DNA of 64,000 nucleotides, from NCBI RefSeq assembly GCF_021130785.1, contig NC_060214.1, positions 3,809,001-3,873,000 of the forward strand, written 5' to 3'. Of the stretch, positions 32,246-42,683 are shown one piece after another (position 1 is the stretch's first letter; each line of letters opens with the position of its first letter). The notes beneath the pieces were generated by a model. That model did no database searches and was not told the origin of the DNA. It saw nothing but the letters and a program-made list of their open reading frames with translations. Position numbers and translations under genes: made by a program. This DNA is from Homalodisca vitripennis (taxonomy: Eukaryota > Arthropoda > Insecta > Hemiptera > Cicadellidae).

Positions 32246-32404
32246 ACTGGTAGTGGTGATATAAGAATATGGTGAGAGATCTTTATCTCGAGGGATCCTC
32301 GATATTCTAAATTTAGTTTGTCCAAGCCGGGTTACTTTTCCCTGGGAAAATCGCAGTGCAGTACATTCAACCTCGCTTGAGTCGACGAAACAACAACGAC
32401 AGCA

Positions 32405-32515
32405 ATGAAAATATTAAATATCAGTGTTTTAGTTCTCGCGCACCTAAAAGTTGCATTTATTGTTCCCTTGTTTGTTAACTTCGTCTTCTGGCACCAAATA
32501 TATGTCTTGTTGTAA
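32405..32515 (+). other. 36-residue hydrophobic ORF (unit A)
   Basis: MKILNISVLVLAHLKVAFIV then PLFVNFVFWHQIYVLL, stop at 32513. Lys near the start followed by a hydrophobic run resembles a signal peptide or membrane segment. The unit C copy (56183-56293) is the same length and also open. It could be the first exon of a secreted protein (there is a GTTAAC after the hydrophobic run), but no downstream exon is visible. Confidence 0.25.
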
Positions 32516-33250
32516 TCTCCTAGGATATTCTATGGTAATGATGGAAAGACTCGCATTGTGTAGTCAAATATCATTCCACTATTCAATACCAGACATAGGT
32601 TTAGAAAATCATGAAAGTCAATACTTGAATATAGAAAAAGGAAAAATAATTAATATTTGTATCATTGCAGTGAAATTCGTATCTTTCAAAGGTATATCAT
32701 TCACGGTATCCAACATAAGCTGTGAAGCGGTACTCCATGCAATTAATTAGGTATTCCATTTACAACTCAGACTATCACAGGCCGGGACTGTTACAGTGTT
32801 GTCGCCTCGACTTCATCTGTTAATTAACAACTGTAGCAATTAAAGCTGTGATGGGAATAAATCATTAATTGCGCTCTATTACAGTCCAATCAAGGTTTGT
32901 GTTTACATACAAGACACTGTTCTTTCATCAATGATAACCTGTAATTGAATGACAAATGGATTCTCATTACGTACACTGGATTGTCGAACTCTTCCTTTGA
33001 GCCATAAAGCCCCACTCCCCGCCAAGTAAGAACACAAGTGTTTTCAATAAATCTGTGATCTCATTGAAAAAACTTTACTTCAGACCCAGTAGGAGTGTCG
33101 GTATATTTTATGTGATCGTCTTACTGAACACCTTTTAATGTTTATTGACCGAAAGTTAGCGAAGACTATTACACAAGGAGGTGCAAAATCTTTACTTCTG
33201 TCTGTCTGAAGAAAACAGGATTTGCCACAGTTCAATGACACAAAACATAT

Positions 33251-33362
33251 ACAACACTACTTTTCAGGATCTACAATCTGATCTCTTCCTCAGGTGAATG
33301 TACAGGATTAGTCATTTACCTGAAGAAGAGATCAGATTGGAGTTCTCGAAACGTAGTGTTAC
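33251..33362. repeat. About 50-bp inverted repeat with hammerhead-like arm (unit A)
   Basis: Left arm ACAACACTACTTTTCAGGAT... (33251-33300) and right arm ...AGTTCTCGAAACGTAGTGTT (33314-33362) are imperfect reverse complements around a loop TACAGGATTAGT. The right arm holds CTGAAGA (33320-33326), a GAGA/TCTC stem and GAAA (33348-33351). Confidence 0.7.
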
Positions 33363-33399
33363 AGATTATTTGTACCACTGAAAGATGGCAAATATTCGG

Positions 33400-34830
33400 A
33401 AACCCCCTGTTCCTTCACGATCGTACCATCGTGAAAAACAAACTTCAAACTAAAAATCTGTCCTAATGAATTCTTGAGAACAATTCATCTAAAGGCATGA
33501 AATTTGGCATTGATCTTCATTTATGTATTCGTACATCGAGTTTGATGATGGTGCATGGTGAACTGCATAGGTAAAATGATGGTTTCACTCGAGACGTATA
33601 ATAAACCGTTCACCACCTGAAACTCTGCTTGAAGCAGAAGTCATTTTGAGTATTTCACTGATAACGCTGGCCTGCTTATCAGTACAGTTGGACTGTGTTA
33701 TCTACTGAATAATACATCATATGGAAGTTACTTTGTGTTGAAATTTGCAATACCGAATATTTATTACTAGGACCTCAGATATCCCAACCCCAAGTGTTTA
33801 ACCCATTCGATACAGTGTCACCTTCTTCCGTGGATTATAGCTTAACCTAAAATTGTATTTTTCTCTGCTATACGTACTTACACCAGGTTTTGCTAAATAT
33901 ATACTACATAAATAAATTTTATAATATATGTACAATTTACGTGCCTTGAGTTTTAAAATGCCTTCAATCGTATGTGATTCTTGGAAAATACGCATACGCT
34001 GACTGCCCACATTAAATCAAAGCAGTATTTATACGAGATGTTCACACGGCGTGTAAAACATTTACATATAAATAACAAAGACTGACTTGCAATATCAGTG
34101 TCTCTTCCGTTTTGGTGTGTAGGTTTTTTATTTTTTCACTCACTTTTGTCATTTCACAAAAATTACACATTCTGAACTCACAAGTAATAACATTTTGATA
34201 TTTTACTTATAACAAATAAATGTTGTAAAGCATATTTGGAAGGTATTAGAAACACTTATAATAAAATTTAATTGTTTATTAACGTAAAAACCTTCATATT
34301 TATTTCAAATGTACTGGTCTCTACAACAGTTTAAATTAAAAACACAGTAGTAATGGGATTCTCCAAATACGGTATGAAAACCGTAAACAATAATACACAT
34401 ATTGCAATAAAACTAAACTTACTTCAATATTGTTACTAAAATCTAGGAACTAAAAATAAAGATTTAATAAATATTGTGTTGTATTCAAAACAAATAGTAC
34501 ACAATTTTTCAAAGCCGTGCCAAATGTAAAACGACACTTGTAATAATAATTAATATTACATTTACCAATTACACACATTTTCGTTCATTATTACAGTACT
34601 TCTAATTAAGATTTTTTATTAATTAATATGTTAAGTTTCAGAAGTAACGCAGTGAAACTTTCTGACTTACATCATACTAAATGATACATTCGATAGTTGC
34701 ATATTGATATGTACACCGCATTGACCGTTATGATCAACGAATTTAAAATACAGTTTATTATGATACAAGGATGTATTCTCTATTTATCGTAACTTAATTA
34801 CATTTAAAACACACAAAAACCTAAACTTAA
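33400..34830. other. Non-LINE part of unit A, no gene seen
   Basis: Matches unit C (57190-58560) and, up to about 34030, unit B (47330-47967). The minus-strand 70-codon ORF at 33798-34010 (SQRMRIFQESHTIEGILKLK) is kept in all three copies at its start but diverges by frameshift at its end, so I do not call it a gene. Confidence 0.5.
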
Positions 34831-34890
34831 AAACTTTTATTTTTGTGAGGCTTTTCGATAGCAAGTCTATCTCTTCAAATCACAAAACTA
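34831..34890 (-). other. Stem-loop with TGAAGA/GAAA arrangement (unit A)
   Basis: On the minus strand: TTTTGTGATTTGAAGAGATAG, loop ACTTG, CTATCGAAAAGCCTCACAAAA. The inner GATAG/CTATC stem and outer TTTTGTGA/TCACAAAA stem bracket TGAAGA and GAAA. AAATAAAAG follows, as in the 155-bp element. The unit C copy is at 58565-58630. Confidence 0.4.
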
Positions 34891-35595
34891 AATAGAAAAA
34901 GTTAATTTGATTGTATTAATAGCTAAACAAATGTGATTTTAATATTAATTTGTCCTTTGTGGCGTAGTGTGTAAAAATAAGTAAAACAATACTGTAATGA
35001 TAATATATAAATTTTGAATATTATTTTTGTAGTCGTCGTGAAATTAATAGGCCTATTGAATTTTGTATTGGTCCATCTTCTTAATAAATCTTCTGTATTT
35101 GCTTGATTTATGTGATATGATTCCCATGCATTTAAATATCTAGGTGTGTTATTGTGTTTTAATAGATTTGGTTTGCCTTTGATGTAGTGTGTCCAGTATT
35201 GATATAGTGGTGTGCGACGGCCGATTTTAACCGTGTGTGATTTTTTTCTATGGTGTTACTTAAAGGAACAAGAGTATACTCGTCGCGTCAATAGTGATGA
35301 GGAATTAAAACAATCAATTGAAGAGGAACTTCTCCGGATACCGCAGAATATCTTTGTACGATGCATTTGTTAAGCGTTGTTATCAGTGTGTCGCTGTGGA
35401 TGAATTACAGTTCGAATAATTGTGGGACTGTAATTAGGTTTTTTAATAGGCTGTATTCTAATTTTCTGATTGAAAGGCTTTATTTCTCTAGAATATGACA
35501 ATATTTAATTTAAAAAAACTAAACATTTTTTACTGTTGTTATTAAAGTATAGTTTTTCAAAATGCCTCCATTTTGTTTCACGAATTTCTAGAAAG

Positions 35596-36463
35596 TGAAA
35601 CCGGTACATCGCCGCTCGCACACCCACAGCAAACATCAGGGAAGCGCGCGCCCATGGCGGCGAACGGGATGCCGGATCAAAACCAACTAGGTAAAATAAA
35701 GAACACCGTGGTCAGTATACTCAGGTTCATTCACTAAGACAAAACATAGGCCTATCCAGTCAATAGAAATATATATGTATATATACTATAAATAAAAGAA
35801 ATAAAAAAAAATAAAAAGTGCCTGCAGTAGTAGATACCTCAAACAATCCTTGTCAGGTGCACCTGCATACAAAAATTAGAAACGCCATAATTTGAAACAA
35901 GAAATGCCAATTCCACTCGGTATCCTTCGGCTAAGGGCGGGCTCCTAATGAAATCCAAGAAATAACTAAATAATATCTAAAACTAACTTAAAATTAAATA
36001 ACAAAATATAAACTATATAAATGGCAACAATAACAATAACAAATAAATAAATAATATGATCAGGGTATCACAGATGTTGAATAGTAGAAATGTCCATCAT
36101 GGTGGCCGTCCTTCAGCAGAGCGCAAAAGCGAAGGTTCTCTGCGACCACGCATGATGGAGAGATGACAGCAGAAAAATCAACTCATCTCCTGGACCTCAT
36201 CAGTGAGGGGCCGTAAACTTAGCCGCACATGTCAGAAGTAGAACAGCTCAGCAAAACTAACAAACACTTAATTAAACAAAATATTAAACTGGAGCTACTC
36301 CTAACTTGTACACCACGGCTCGGAGTCTCTACCACTCTACCACTCTACCGGAAAGGCCAAACGCCTTCAAAAGGTCAGTGGGCTCTGCAGCCAATAAACC
36401 ACACACACATACACTATATAAAACACACATGAGCCGGGGAGATATAGGTATTGAACCGGCTCA
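35596..36463 (-). repeat. 3' LTR of the gypsy element, 868 bp
   Basis: TG...CA ends (TGAAACCGG on the plus strand, GAACCGGCTCA at the other side, themselves a short inverted repeat). Compared with the other LTR I count five substitutions and two indels (1 and 3 bp), about 0.6% divergence. Confidence 0.95.
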
Positions 36464-36476
36464 GACTCCCCCCCAA
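36464..36476 (-). promoter_or_regulatory. Polypurine tract
   Basis: On the minus strand GGGGGGGAGTC immediately precedes the 3' LTR (plus: GACTCCCCCCC), the expected place and composition for second-strand priming. Confidence 0.6.
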
Positions 36477-36736
36477 AAAGGAGGAACTCCCCTCTGTTAA
36501 TTTCTTCAAAATGAAGAACCAAACGAAATGCCTCTCCCCCCCAATGGTTGAAGAATTATAAACCGGAAACCCTGAAGTCTGCAGAAGGGAAAACCAAGAA
36601 AATCCAGTTGGAGGCAAGAAATCACTCCAAGAGTTGCGTGGGTACAAAGAAGAAAACAGGAACCTTGATCAGGAAGAAAGAGCAGAGGTGATCAGGCCTC
36701 TGGACCTAAAACCCTCCCGCACAGACTAAAGAGAAA

Positions 36737-39700
36737 TCACGGATGATTCCGGCAAGGCTTCAGATGGGATATGTGCGCCTTCCTGAAAATCTTCCCGGAC
36801 TGAGGATCTCCCAGTCGGGCAGTCACCGGAGTCAGAAACTTCAAGATGCGGTGGGGACCAGTCCACTTGTAGCAAAGTTTAGCAGCTCTTTTATCCACAG
36901 CCGAACTGACTGGGTGAGCCTTGCAGTAAACTAGATCCCCCACCTGGAAGGGATTGGCAATACGACCTCGGTTGTACTTCCTCCTTACTAACTCCCTAGC
37001 CCGAATGAGATTCCGCCTGGCTGCCTCCTAAGTGGCTTTCACATTGGGGAGAGTACCAGGAGGTGGCAGAAGATCGCTAATTTTCCAAAGGTTCGCCAAA
37101 GGGTTGTTTGGTGGAAAGCCAAATAATAACTCGAAAGGTACCGCCTTGTGACTTTCATGCTGGGCCGTATTAAAGGCAAATTGGATCCAAGGTAGTTGTT
37201 GATCCCAGGTGGTCTGATTTTCCGCATGAAAGGCAATGAGAGCAGATCGAAGATTACGATTAAACCGTTCGGCGTGAGAAGGCTGAGGATAGAAAGGGGA
37301 AGTAGTCACATGGCGGATTCCGTGCCCAAAGCACATTCTTTTAAAGATATTGGAGACAAACTGTGAACCATTATCGGAAACTAAGGTGGCGGGGATTCCA
37401 AAGTGTTGAAAAAAATGGTTACGAAGTGCTTGCACCGTGAGCTGCGCGGTAGCACTCCGCAATGGGAACAACCAAACAAACTTGGAGAAGGCATCCACAC
37501 AAACAAGTAGGAACTTATTTCCGGACTTGCTACGCGGGAGAGGCCCAACATAGTCAATGAAAACCTTCTCCAAAGGTTTTTCCGCCACCTCAGATGACAA
37601 AAGACCCAACTTGGTATTTTGAGCGGGTTTGCTTAGCGAGCACAGTTCACAAGAACGTAATCGAGCTGCAATATCCCGGTCCATACCTTTCCAGATGAAC
37701 TGATCCCTAATCTTCGCGATGGTCTTATGAATTCCTAGATGTCCGCCCACAGGAGAAGAATGAAAATACTGAAAAGACCATCGGTACAAGAAAGCTTGGC
37801 AGCACTAACTTAGGTTTTCTCCGCTGCTTGTCACGGCAGCATAGAGCACCTCGGTACAGAAAATAAGGAGGGTGGGCACCTCCGTTTTTAAGCTCATTGA
37901 TGATAGCAGTCAGCTCGGGATCCTTAAGTTGGTGTGGAACAATGTCCGATAATGCCAGAGGAAAGTCTAGGAGCACGCCACAACATGGCGGCTCTGATAA
38001 ATTCTGGTGGTCGTTGGGTAAGTGATACATGCGTGACAGAGTGTCCGCTATGATATTTTGGGTGCCTCGCACGTGCTGCACTGTGAACTTAAGGGCAGAA
38101 ATTTGGACTACCCAGCGACCAATCTTCCCGAGCTGACGGGGGTGGGCAAGGAGCCAAGAAAGTGCCTGGTTGTCGGTTTCCAACAAAAATTCTTTATGTT
38201 CTAGGTAACGCTTGAACTTTTTAATTCCAAACACGACAGCCAAACATTCCAGCTCATAAACAGAACAACTCTTCTTCTCACAAGGGGTTAACTTGCGTGA
38301 AGCATAAGCTATGGGCTGCCGGATACCATCTACTTCTTGCGATAAAACAGCAGCAACGGCTAAGGAGGAAGCATCAGTTTGCAAGACGAACTTACGACTG
38401 AAATCAGGCATAGCCAAGACTGGAGGCTGCATCACTGCCTCTTTCAGCTGCTCAAAAGCAGTCTGTTGCGCTTCACCCCACTCAAACTTGGCACCCTTTT
38501 TCCTAAGAGAGTTCAGAGGGGCCGCCACTTCAGCAACATTGGGGATGAAACGACGATAAAAATTTATCATTCCCACAAAACGGGCAATCCCCTTGGCATC
38601 CTTAGGAGGAGGAAACTCCCTGATTGCCTGGGTTCTCTCTGGATCAATACAAACACCTCGAGAAGAGACAAGATGACCCAGAGAAACGATATTTCAGGCT
38701 GAGCAAAACTCACCTTTTCAGGATTGACGGTAAGGCCAGACTCTCGCAGCCTAGTTAGAACTTCCTCTAGATGAGTCAAGTGCTCCTCATAACTCTCACT
38801 GTACACAAGCAGGTCATCCAGATAGTTGAACACGAACTTAAATTTGACATCATGAAAGATAGAATCCAGGAGTCTGGTGAGTGTCTGGGCCCCCATAGCC
38901 AAGCCCATTGGCACTCGGGTGAACTGGTACAAATTCCAAGGCACACAAAAGGCAGTGAGAGGTCGAGACTCGTGTTTTAGAGGAATCTGATGATATGCCT
39001 GATTAAGATCAAAAATGGAGAAATACTTGGCCTTACCAAACCAGTCGAAAGCAGAATGCAAATCGGGGAGAGGCACGGAGTCAATTTCTATCTAAGCATT
39101 GAGCTTTCGATAATCCAGGACCAATCTGGACTTCCCATTAGGTTTCGGCACTAGGAAACGCTGGACTGGAAAAATTTGAGCAAGACGGCTCGATTACCCC
39201 ACTCTTAAGTAAATCATCAATCATATTTCTCAGAATTTCCATCTTGGGCGGAGCAAGCTTATATGGATGGGAACGTACAGGACGGGTGTCTGTAAGACGA
39301 ATCTCGTATTCCAAGAGATTGGTCGTGCCCAGTTTGTCAGTTAGGACTTCAGGAAAACTGGAACAAATCTGCCTTATGTCCTCAGCCTCTTTCGGCGTAA
39401 GATGTCCTAGTTGGTCAGGAGGAGTCAAGCTCTTATCTTCCATCTCTAAGGCAGCAGTCCCACGAGACTCGACATCTGAAAAGGGAACGAGCACCCGCCT
39501 GGCGAAAGCAAAGAAAACATGACTGGAGGCCAAATCCAAAATCATGCCAGTTTTTCCGATAAAAATCTGCTCCCAAGATGAAAGGAAAAGTCAGGTCCTT
39601 AGCCACCAAAAAGCTCCAATCCCAAGAGAAATAATTAATTTTGATGTGAATCTGGGCACTACAGATAATAGGTAAAGGTGTGCGTGAAGCAGTCCAGCAG

Positions 39701-40060
39701 ATAAGTGAACTAGGCTCAACCTGCCGTATTAAGCCCAGAGGATTTTAGATCTTCAAAAAACGACAAAGAAATCAGGCTGCGTGCTGACCCAGAATCAACC
39801 AGGGCCTTCTGCACCACATTCCCCACAAGTACATCCAGTTGTGGGCAGGTTGAGCGGGCAGCCCTTACTCCCTGCGCAGCCAGAGCAGCAACCTCCCCTC
39901 TCGGCCAACGATGATAACTGTCCCCAAGTCTATTTCTTTCTGTTTTCTTTCTGTTCTGTATTAAACCAGCTACCCCTTTACCATCAAAATCAGGTACATA
40001 TTTGCCCTCAAAATTACCTTTACGGCACGAGTCGGGCTTACTCGTCCGCAAGCTTACTAG
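36737..40060 (-). pseudogene. pol: pol of the gypsy element: protease, RT, RNase H, integrase
   Basis: In order on the minus strand: protease with ALVDSGSARSLIS at about 39800 (DSG instead of DTG); RT from about 39450 (LLEYEIRLTDTRPVRSHPYK) through FSIFDLNQAYHQIPL to YLDD at 38824-38813; tether and RNase H (FVLQTDASSLAVAAVLSQ near 38390, TDNQALSWLLAHP near 38170, ADTLSRM near 38035). The integrase has an HHCC finger (HLGIHKT…CELC), VFIDYVGPLP, LVSDNGSQFVS and a third-motif region AERFNR, then a GPY/F-like end (YKWTGPHRILKFL). Lesions: extra T at 39156-39158, TAG at 39092-39094, a CT duplication at 38680-38683, extra T at 37772-37775 and TAG at 37028-37030. No intact polyprotein is made. Confidence 0.9.
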
Positions 40061-41344
40061 TTTTTTTTATTAAGTGGACAAAACGGTCTAATATGTCCCA
40101 CTTGCTTGCAGCCATAACAGGTAGGAGGCTTCCTACGGGAAGGAGCAGCTGCTGGCTCAGACTGCACCGGAGCATGGACCGGCCCCGGAGGCAAGTGAGG
40201 AAGATGCCTCGACATGGCCTCCCTTTGATCATCCGCATCCTGAACCCCTCTAGAGATGATGGAGAGGCGGTCCAAATCCGCAAAAGATGCGGGACGGCTA
40301 CAAAAAATCAAACGGGAGCGTTCTTCAGGTTTAATGCCCCTCCAAAATAAGGCTCACCAACTCAGTTTCGCTCAAGCTCAAGCGCAACACCTGGGCTACA
40401 TCCCGTATCTCCCCGACAAAATGGCTCAACGTCTCGTCTGGTGCCTGAGGACGATAAACGCGTTCCACCCGCAAGCGCTCCCTAACCCGAGCAGGTACAA
40501 AGAACTCCAAGATCTCGGCGTGGAACTGGTCAAAGGTGGCACCTCTCTTAAGGCAGTCTAGAAGGCGATCAAAAAGCGGCCTTAAGGAAAACTGCGCTAA
40601 CATCTGCATAAGCATGGCATCTGTCATACCAGGAAATTCTCTTAGCTTAAAAACTTCCAGAAGGAAATGGATAAGTAAATTAGTGTCAAGCCCATCAACT
40701 CTGGGGAAGTGTTGTAAAACACTCCCCAAAGGATGGGGCAGTTTGCCAAAGCTAGAAAAGGAAGGCACAACTATAGATGATGCCTCACCAGCCGCTTCAG
40801 GAGGGACACTACCCATCGGAGACATAGTAACTCTGGGAGGCTCGAAAGAAAGAGCCGGTGGATGGTTAGCAAAAGTAATGGTAGTGGGAACCTCCGTTGG
40901 AGTGACAGCGGTAAATAGTACCCCCTTCTCTTTCACCGAGCGCACCTCACTCAAACCATCTAAGGCTTGTTTTAATTTGTTACTGGCCGAAAAAGCCCAA
41001 CTTTTAATATCAGAGTCTAAACTAGGAGCTGACATAAGTAAAACTATTCTGTCACGCCAATGTAAAAGCTGAGATGCCAATCTAGCCTTTGCTGACCCGG
41101 ACATGGGAAGTGACTCAAAATTAATATCGTCTTCTAATTCCTCCATTCGGGTTTTACAAAACTCAAATTCTGTGTTAATTTGGAACTCTGCATTCCAGCT
41201 GCGGTCCAACGCTATACAAGCCCGTAATTGAGCTCTTAATGCCCTCACATCTCCCTCGGGCTTCTGTCCTCTCGCCAGGACCTCAAAAACCAACTCGGGC
41301 TTGCGTAGATGTTCAGGCACCAGGGAAAACGCCATACCAAACAA
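40057..41344 (-). pseudogene. gag: gag of the gypsy element, one frameshift
   Basis: Capsid-type structural protein of the retrotransposon. The 337-codon first part (start ATG at 41344, a second ATG three codons on) holds a variable N-terminal helix region. From about residue 205 comes the retrotransposon capsid-like domain (LPHPLGSVLQHFPRVDGLDT, LRPLFDRLLDCLKRGATFDQ, ETLSHFVGEIRDVAQVLRLS). At 40337-40340 an extra C on the plus strand (GGGG in coding sense) shifts the frame. Correcting it gives LILEGIKPEERSRLIF and then the nucleocapsid with one CCHC zinc knuckle, CYGCKQVGHIRPFC. The stop TAG is at 40057-40059, directly after a slippery heptamer that leads into pol. Confidence 0.85.
40060..40066 (-). 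promoter_or_regulatory. -1 ribosomal frameshift site A_AAA_AAC between gag and pol
   Basis: The coding strand reads AAT AAA AAA AAC TAG in the gag frame. The heptamer A_AAA_AAC is a canonical -1 slippery site and the next codon is the gag stop. After a -1 slip the frame continues CTA GTA AGC TTG CGG into the protease ORF without a stop. A downstream pseudoknot was not modelled. Confidence 0.8.
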
Positions 41345-41796
41345 TTAAGACAAATAAATACAACAATAAACAACAAAACGTACGCAACAATTACTTAGTA
41401 ACCTAAGTGGACTCAACTCACAAAAGGCTTACACTGACGAGGTCCAAGTGAAGAACTTAATACCTGCTACCTAATAGAAGGATACCCTGCAAATATACAC
41501 TAACCACAACCTACAAACACAGAAGCAATAAATATAACAAAAACAACACATTGATAGGGGAGAAGTAGAGTACAGTTAAATAAATTTAGCGGTTAAGCAA
41601 TTTAGAGTCCCTTGCTCCCTGCAAAGGGTAAGTCTGCAGGAAGCAAGACACTAAACCAATTCCACCCGGTATCCAGTGCTAGGGCGAGCTCCTAATGAAA
41701 AAAAGTTGTGTACTCTAAACCTCCCCCTACCTAACACTAACCTACACCAACAAACAAAACCAGAACTGAGAGACAGCTAAGAGAGCAGCTAACCAC

Positions 41797-41808
41797 GCTC
41801 TGCTACCA
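41797..41808 (-). promoter_or_regulatory. Primer binding site, initiator tRNA-Met type
   Basis: On the minus strand, one base after the 5' LTR: TGGTAGCAGAGC. This complements the 3' end of an insect initiator tRNA-Met (…GCTCTGCTACCA) over 12 bases. Confidence 0.8.
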
Positions 41809-41809
41809 T

Positions 41810-42679
41810 TGAAACCGGTACATCGCCGCTCGCACACCCACAGCAAACATCAGGGAAGCGCGCGCCCATGGTGGCGAACGGGATGCCGGATCAAAACCAA
41901 CTAGGTAAAATAAAGAACACCGTGGTCAGTATACTCAGGTTCATTCACTAAGACAAAACATAGGCCTATCCAGTCAATAGAAATATATATGTATATATAC
42001 TATAAATAAAAGAAATAAAAAAAAATAAAAAGTGCCTGCAGTAGTAGATACCTCAAACAATCCTTGTCAGGTGCACCTGCATACAAAAATTAGAAACGCC
42101 ATAATTTGAAACAAGAAATGCCAATTCCACTCGGTATCCTTCGGCTAAGGGCGGGCTCCTAATGAAATCCAAGAAATAACTAAATAATATCTAAAACTAA
42201 CTTAAAATTAAATAACAAAATATAAACTATATAAATGGCAACAATAACAATAACAAATAAATAAAGAATATGATCAGGGTATCACAGATGTTGACTAGTA
42301 GAAATGTCCATCATGGTGGCCGTCCTTCAGCAGAGCGCAAAAGCGAAGGTTCTCTGCGACCACGCATGATGGAGAAATGACAGCAGAAAATCAACTCATC
42401 TCCTGGACCTCATCAGTGAGGGGCCGTAAACTTAGCCGCACATGTCAGAAGGAGAACAGCTCAGCAAAACTAACAAAAAACACTTAATTAAACAAAATAT
42501 TAAACTGGAGCTACTCCTAACTTGTACACCACGGCTCGGAGTCTCTACCACTCTACCACTCTACCGGAAAGGCCAAACGCCTTCAAAAGGTCAGTGGGCT
42601 CTGCAGCCAATAAACCACACACACATACACTATATAAAACACACATGAGCCGGGGAGATATAGGTATTGAACCGGCTCA
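41810..42679 (-). repeat. 5' LTR of the gypsy element, 870 bp
   Basis: Same ends as the left LTR. The TATATAAA at 42631-42638 lies near the right end of the LTR (plus reading); promoter position was not determined. Confidence 0.95.
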
Positions 42680-42683
42680 AAAG

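Larger units (their letters stand above)
35596..42679 (-). mobile_element. Young Ty3/gypsy LTR retrotransposon, 7084 bp
   Basis: Inserted in unit A between two AAAG copies (35592-35595 and 42680-42683). Units B (TTTCTAGAAAGCTGAAC near 49026) and C (TTTCTAGAAAGCTAAAA near 59319) show the empty site. Transcription is leftwards. Order on the minus strand: 5' LTR, primer binding site, gag, pol (protease, RT, RNase H, integrase), polypurine tract, 3' LTR. No env ORF is present. Its base composition is clearly more GC-rich than the surroundings. Confidence 0.95.

Noticed and set aside
32159..32250. Functional tRNA gene on the minus strand
   Set aside because: A and B boxes are present, but the acceptor stem is not completed and a SINE body follows.
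36229..36500. Plus-strand ORFs of 64-67 codons in the left gypsy LTR, repeated at 42442-42761
   Set aside because: They are present twice only because the LTRs are duplicated; no coding motif.
38311..39522. Several plus-strand ORFs of 69-107 codons across the gypsy pol region
   Set aside because: They lie antisense to clear RT and RNase H motifs and have no recognisable domains.
39781..41072. Plus-strand ORFs of 189, 101 and 178 codons
   Set aside because: Antisense to gag and protease in a GC-richer element, where long chance ORFs are expected.
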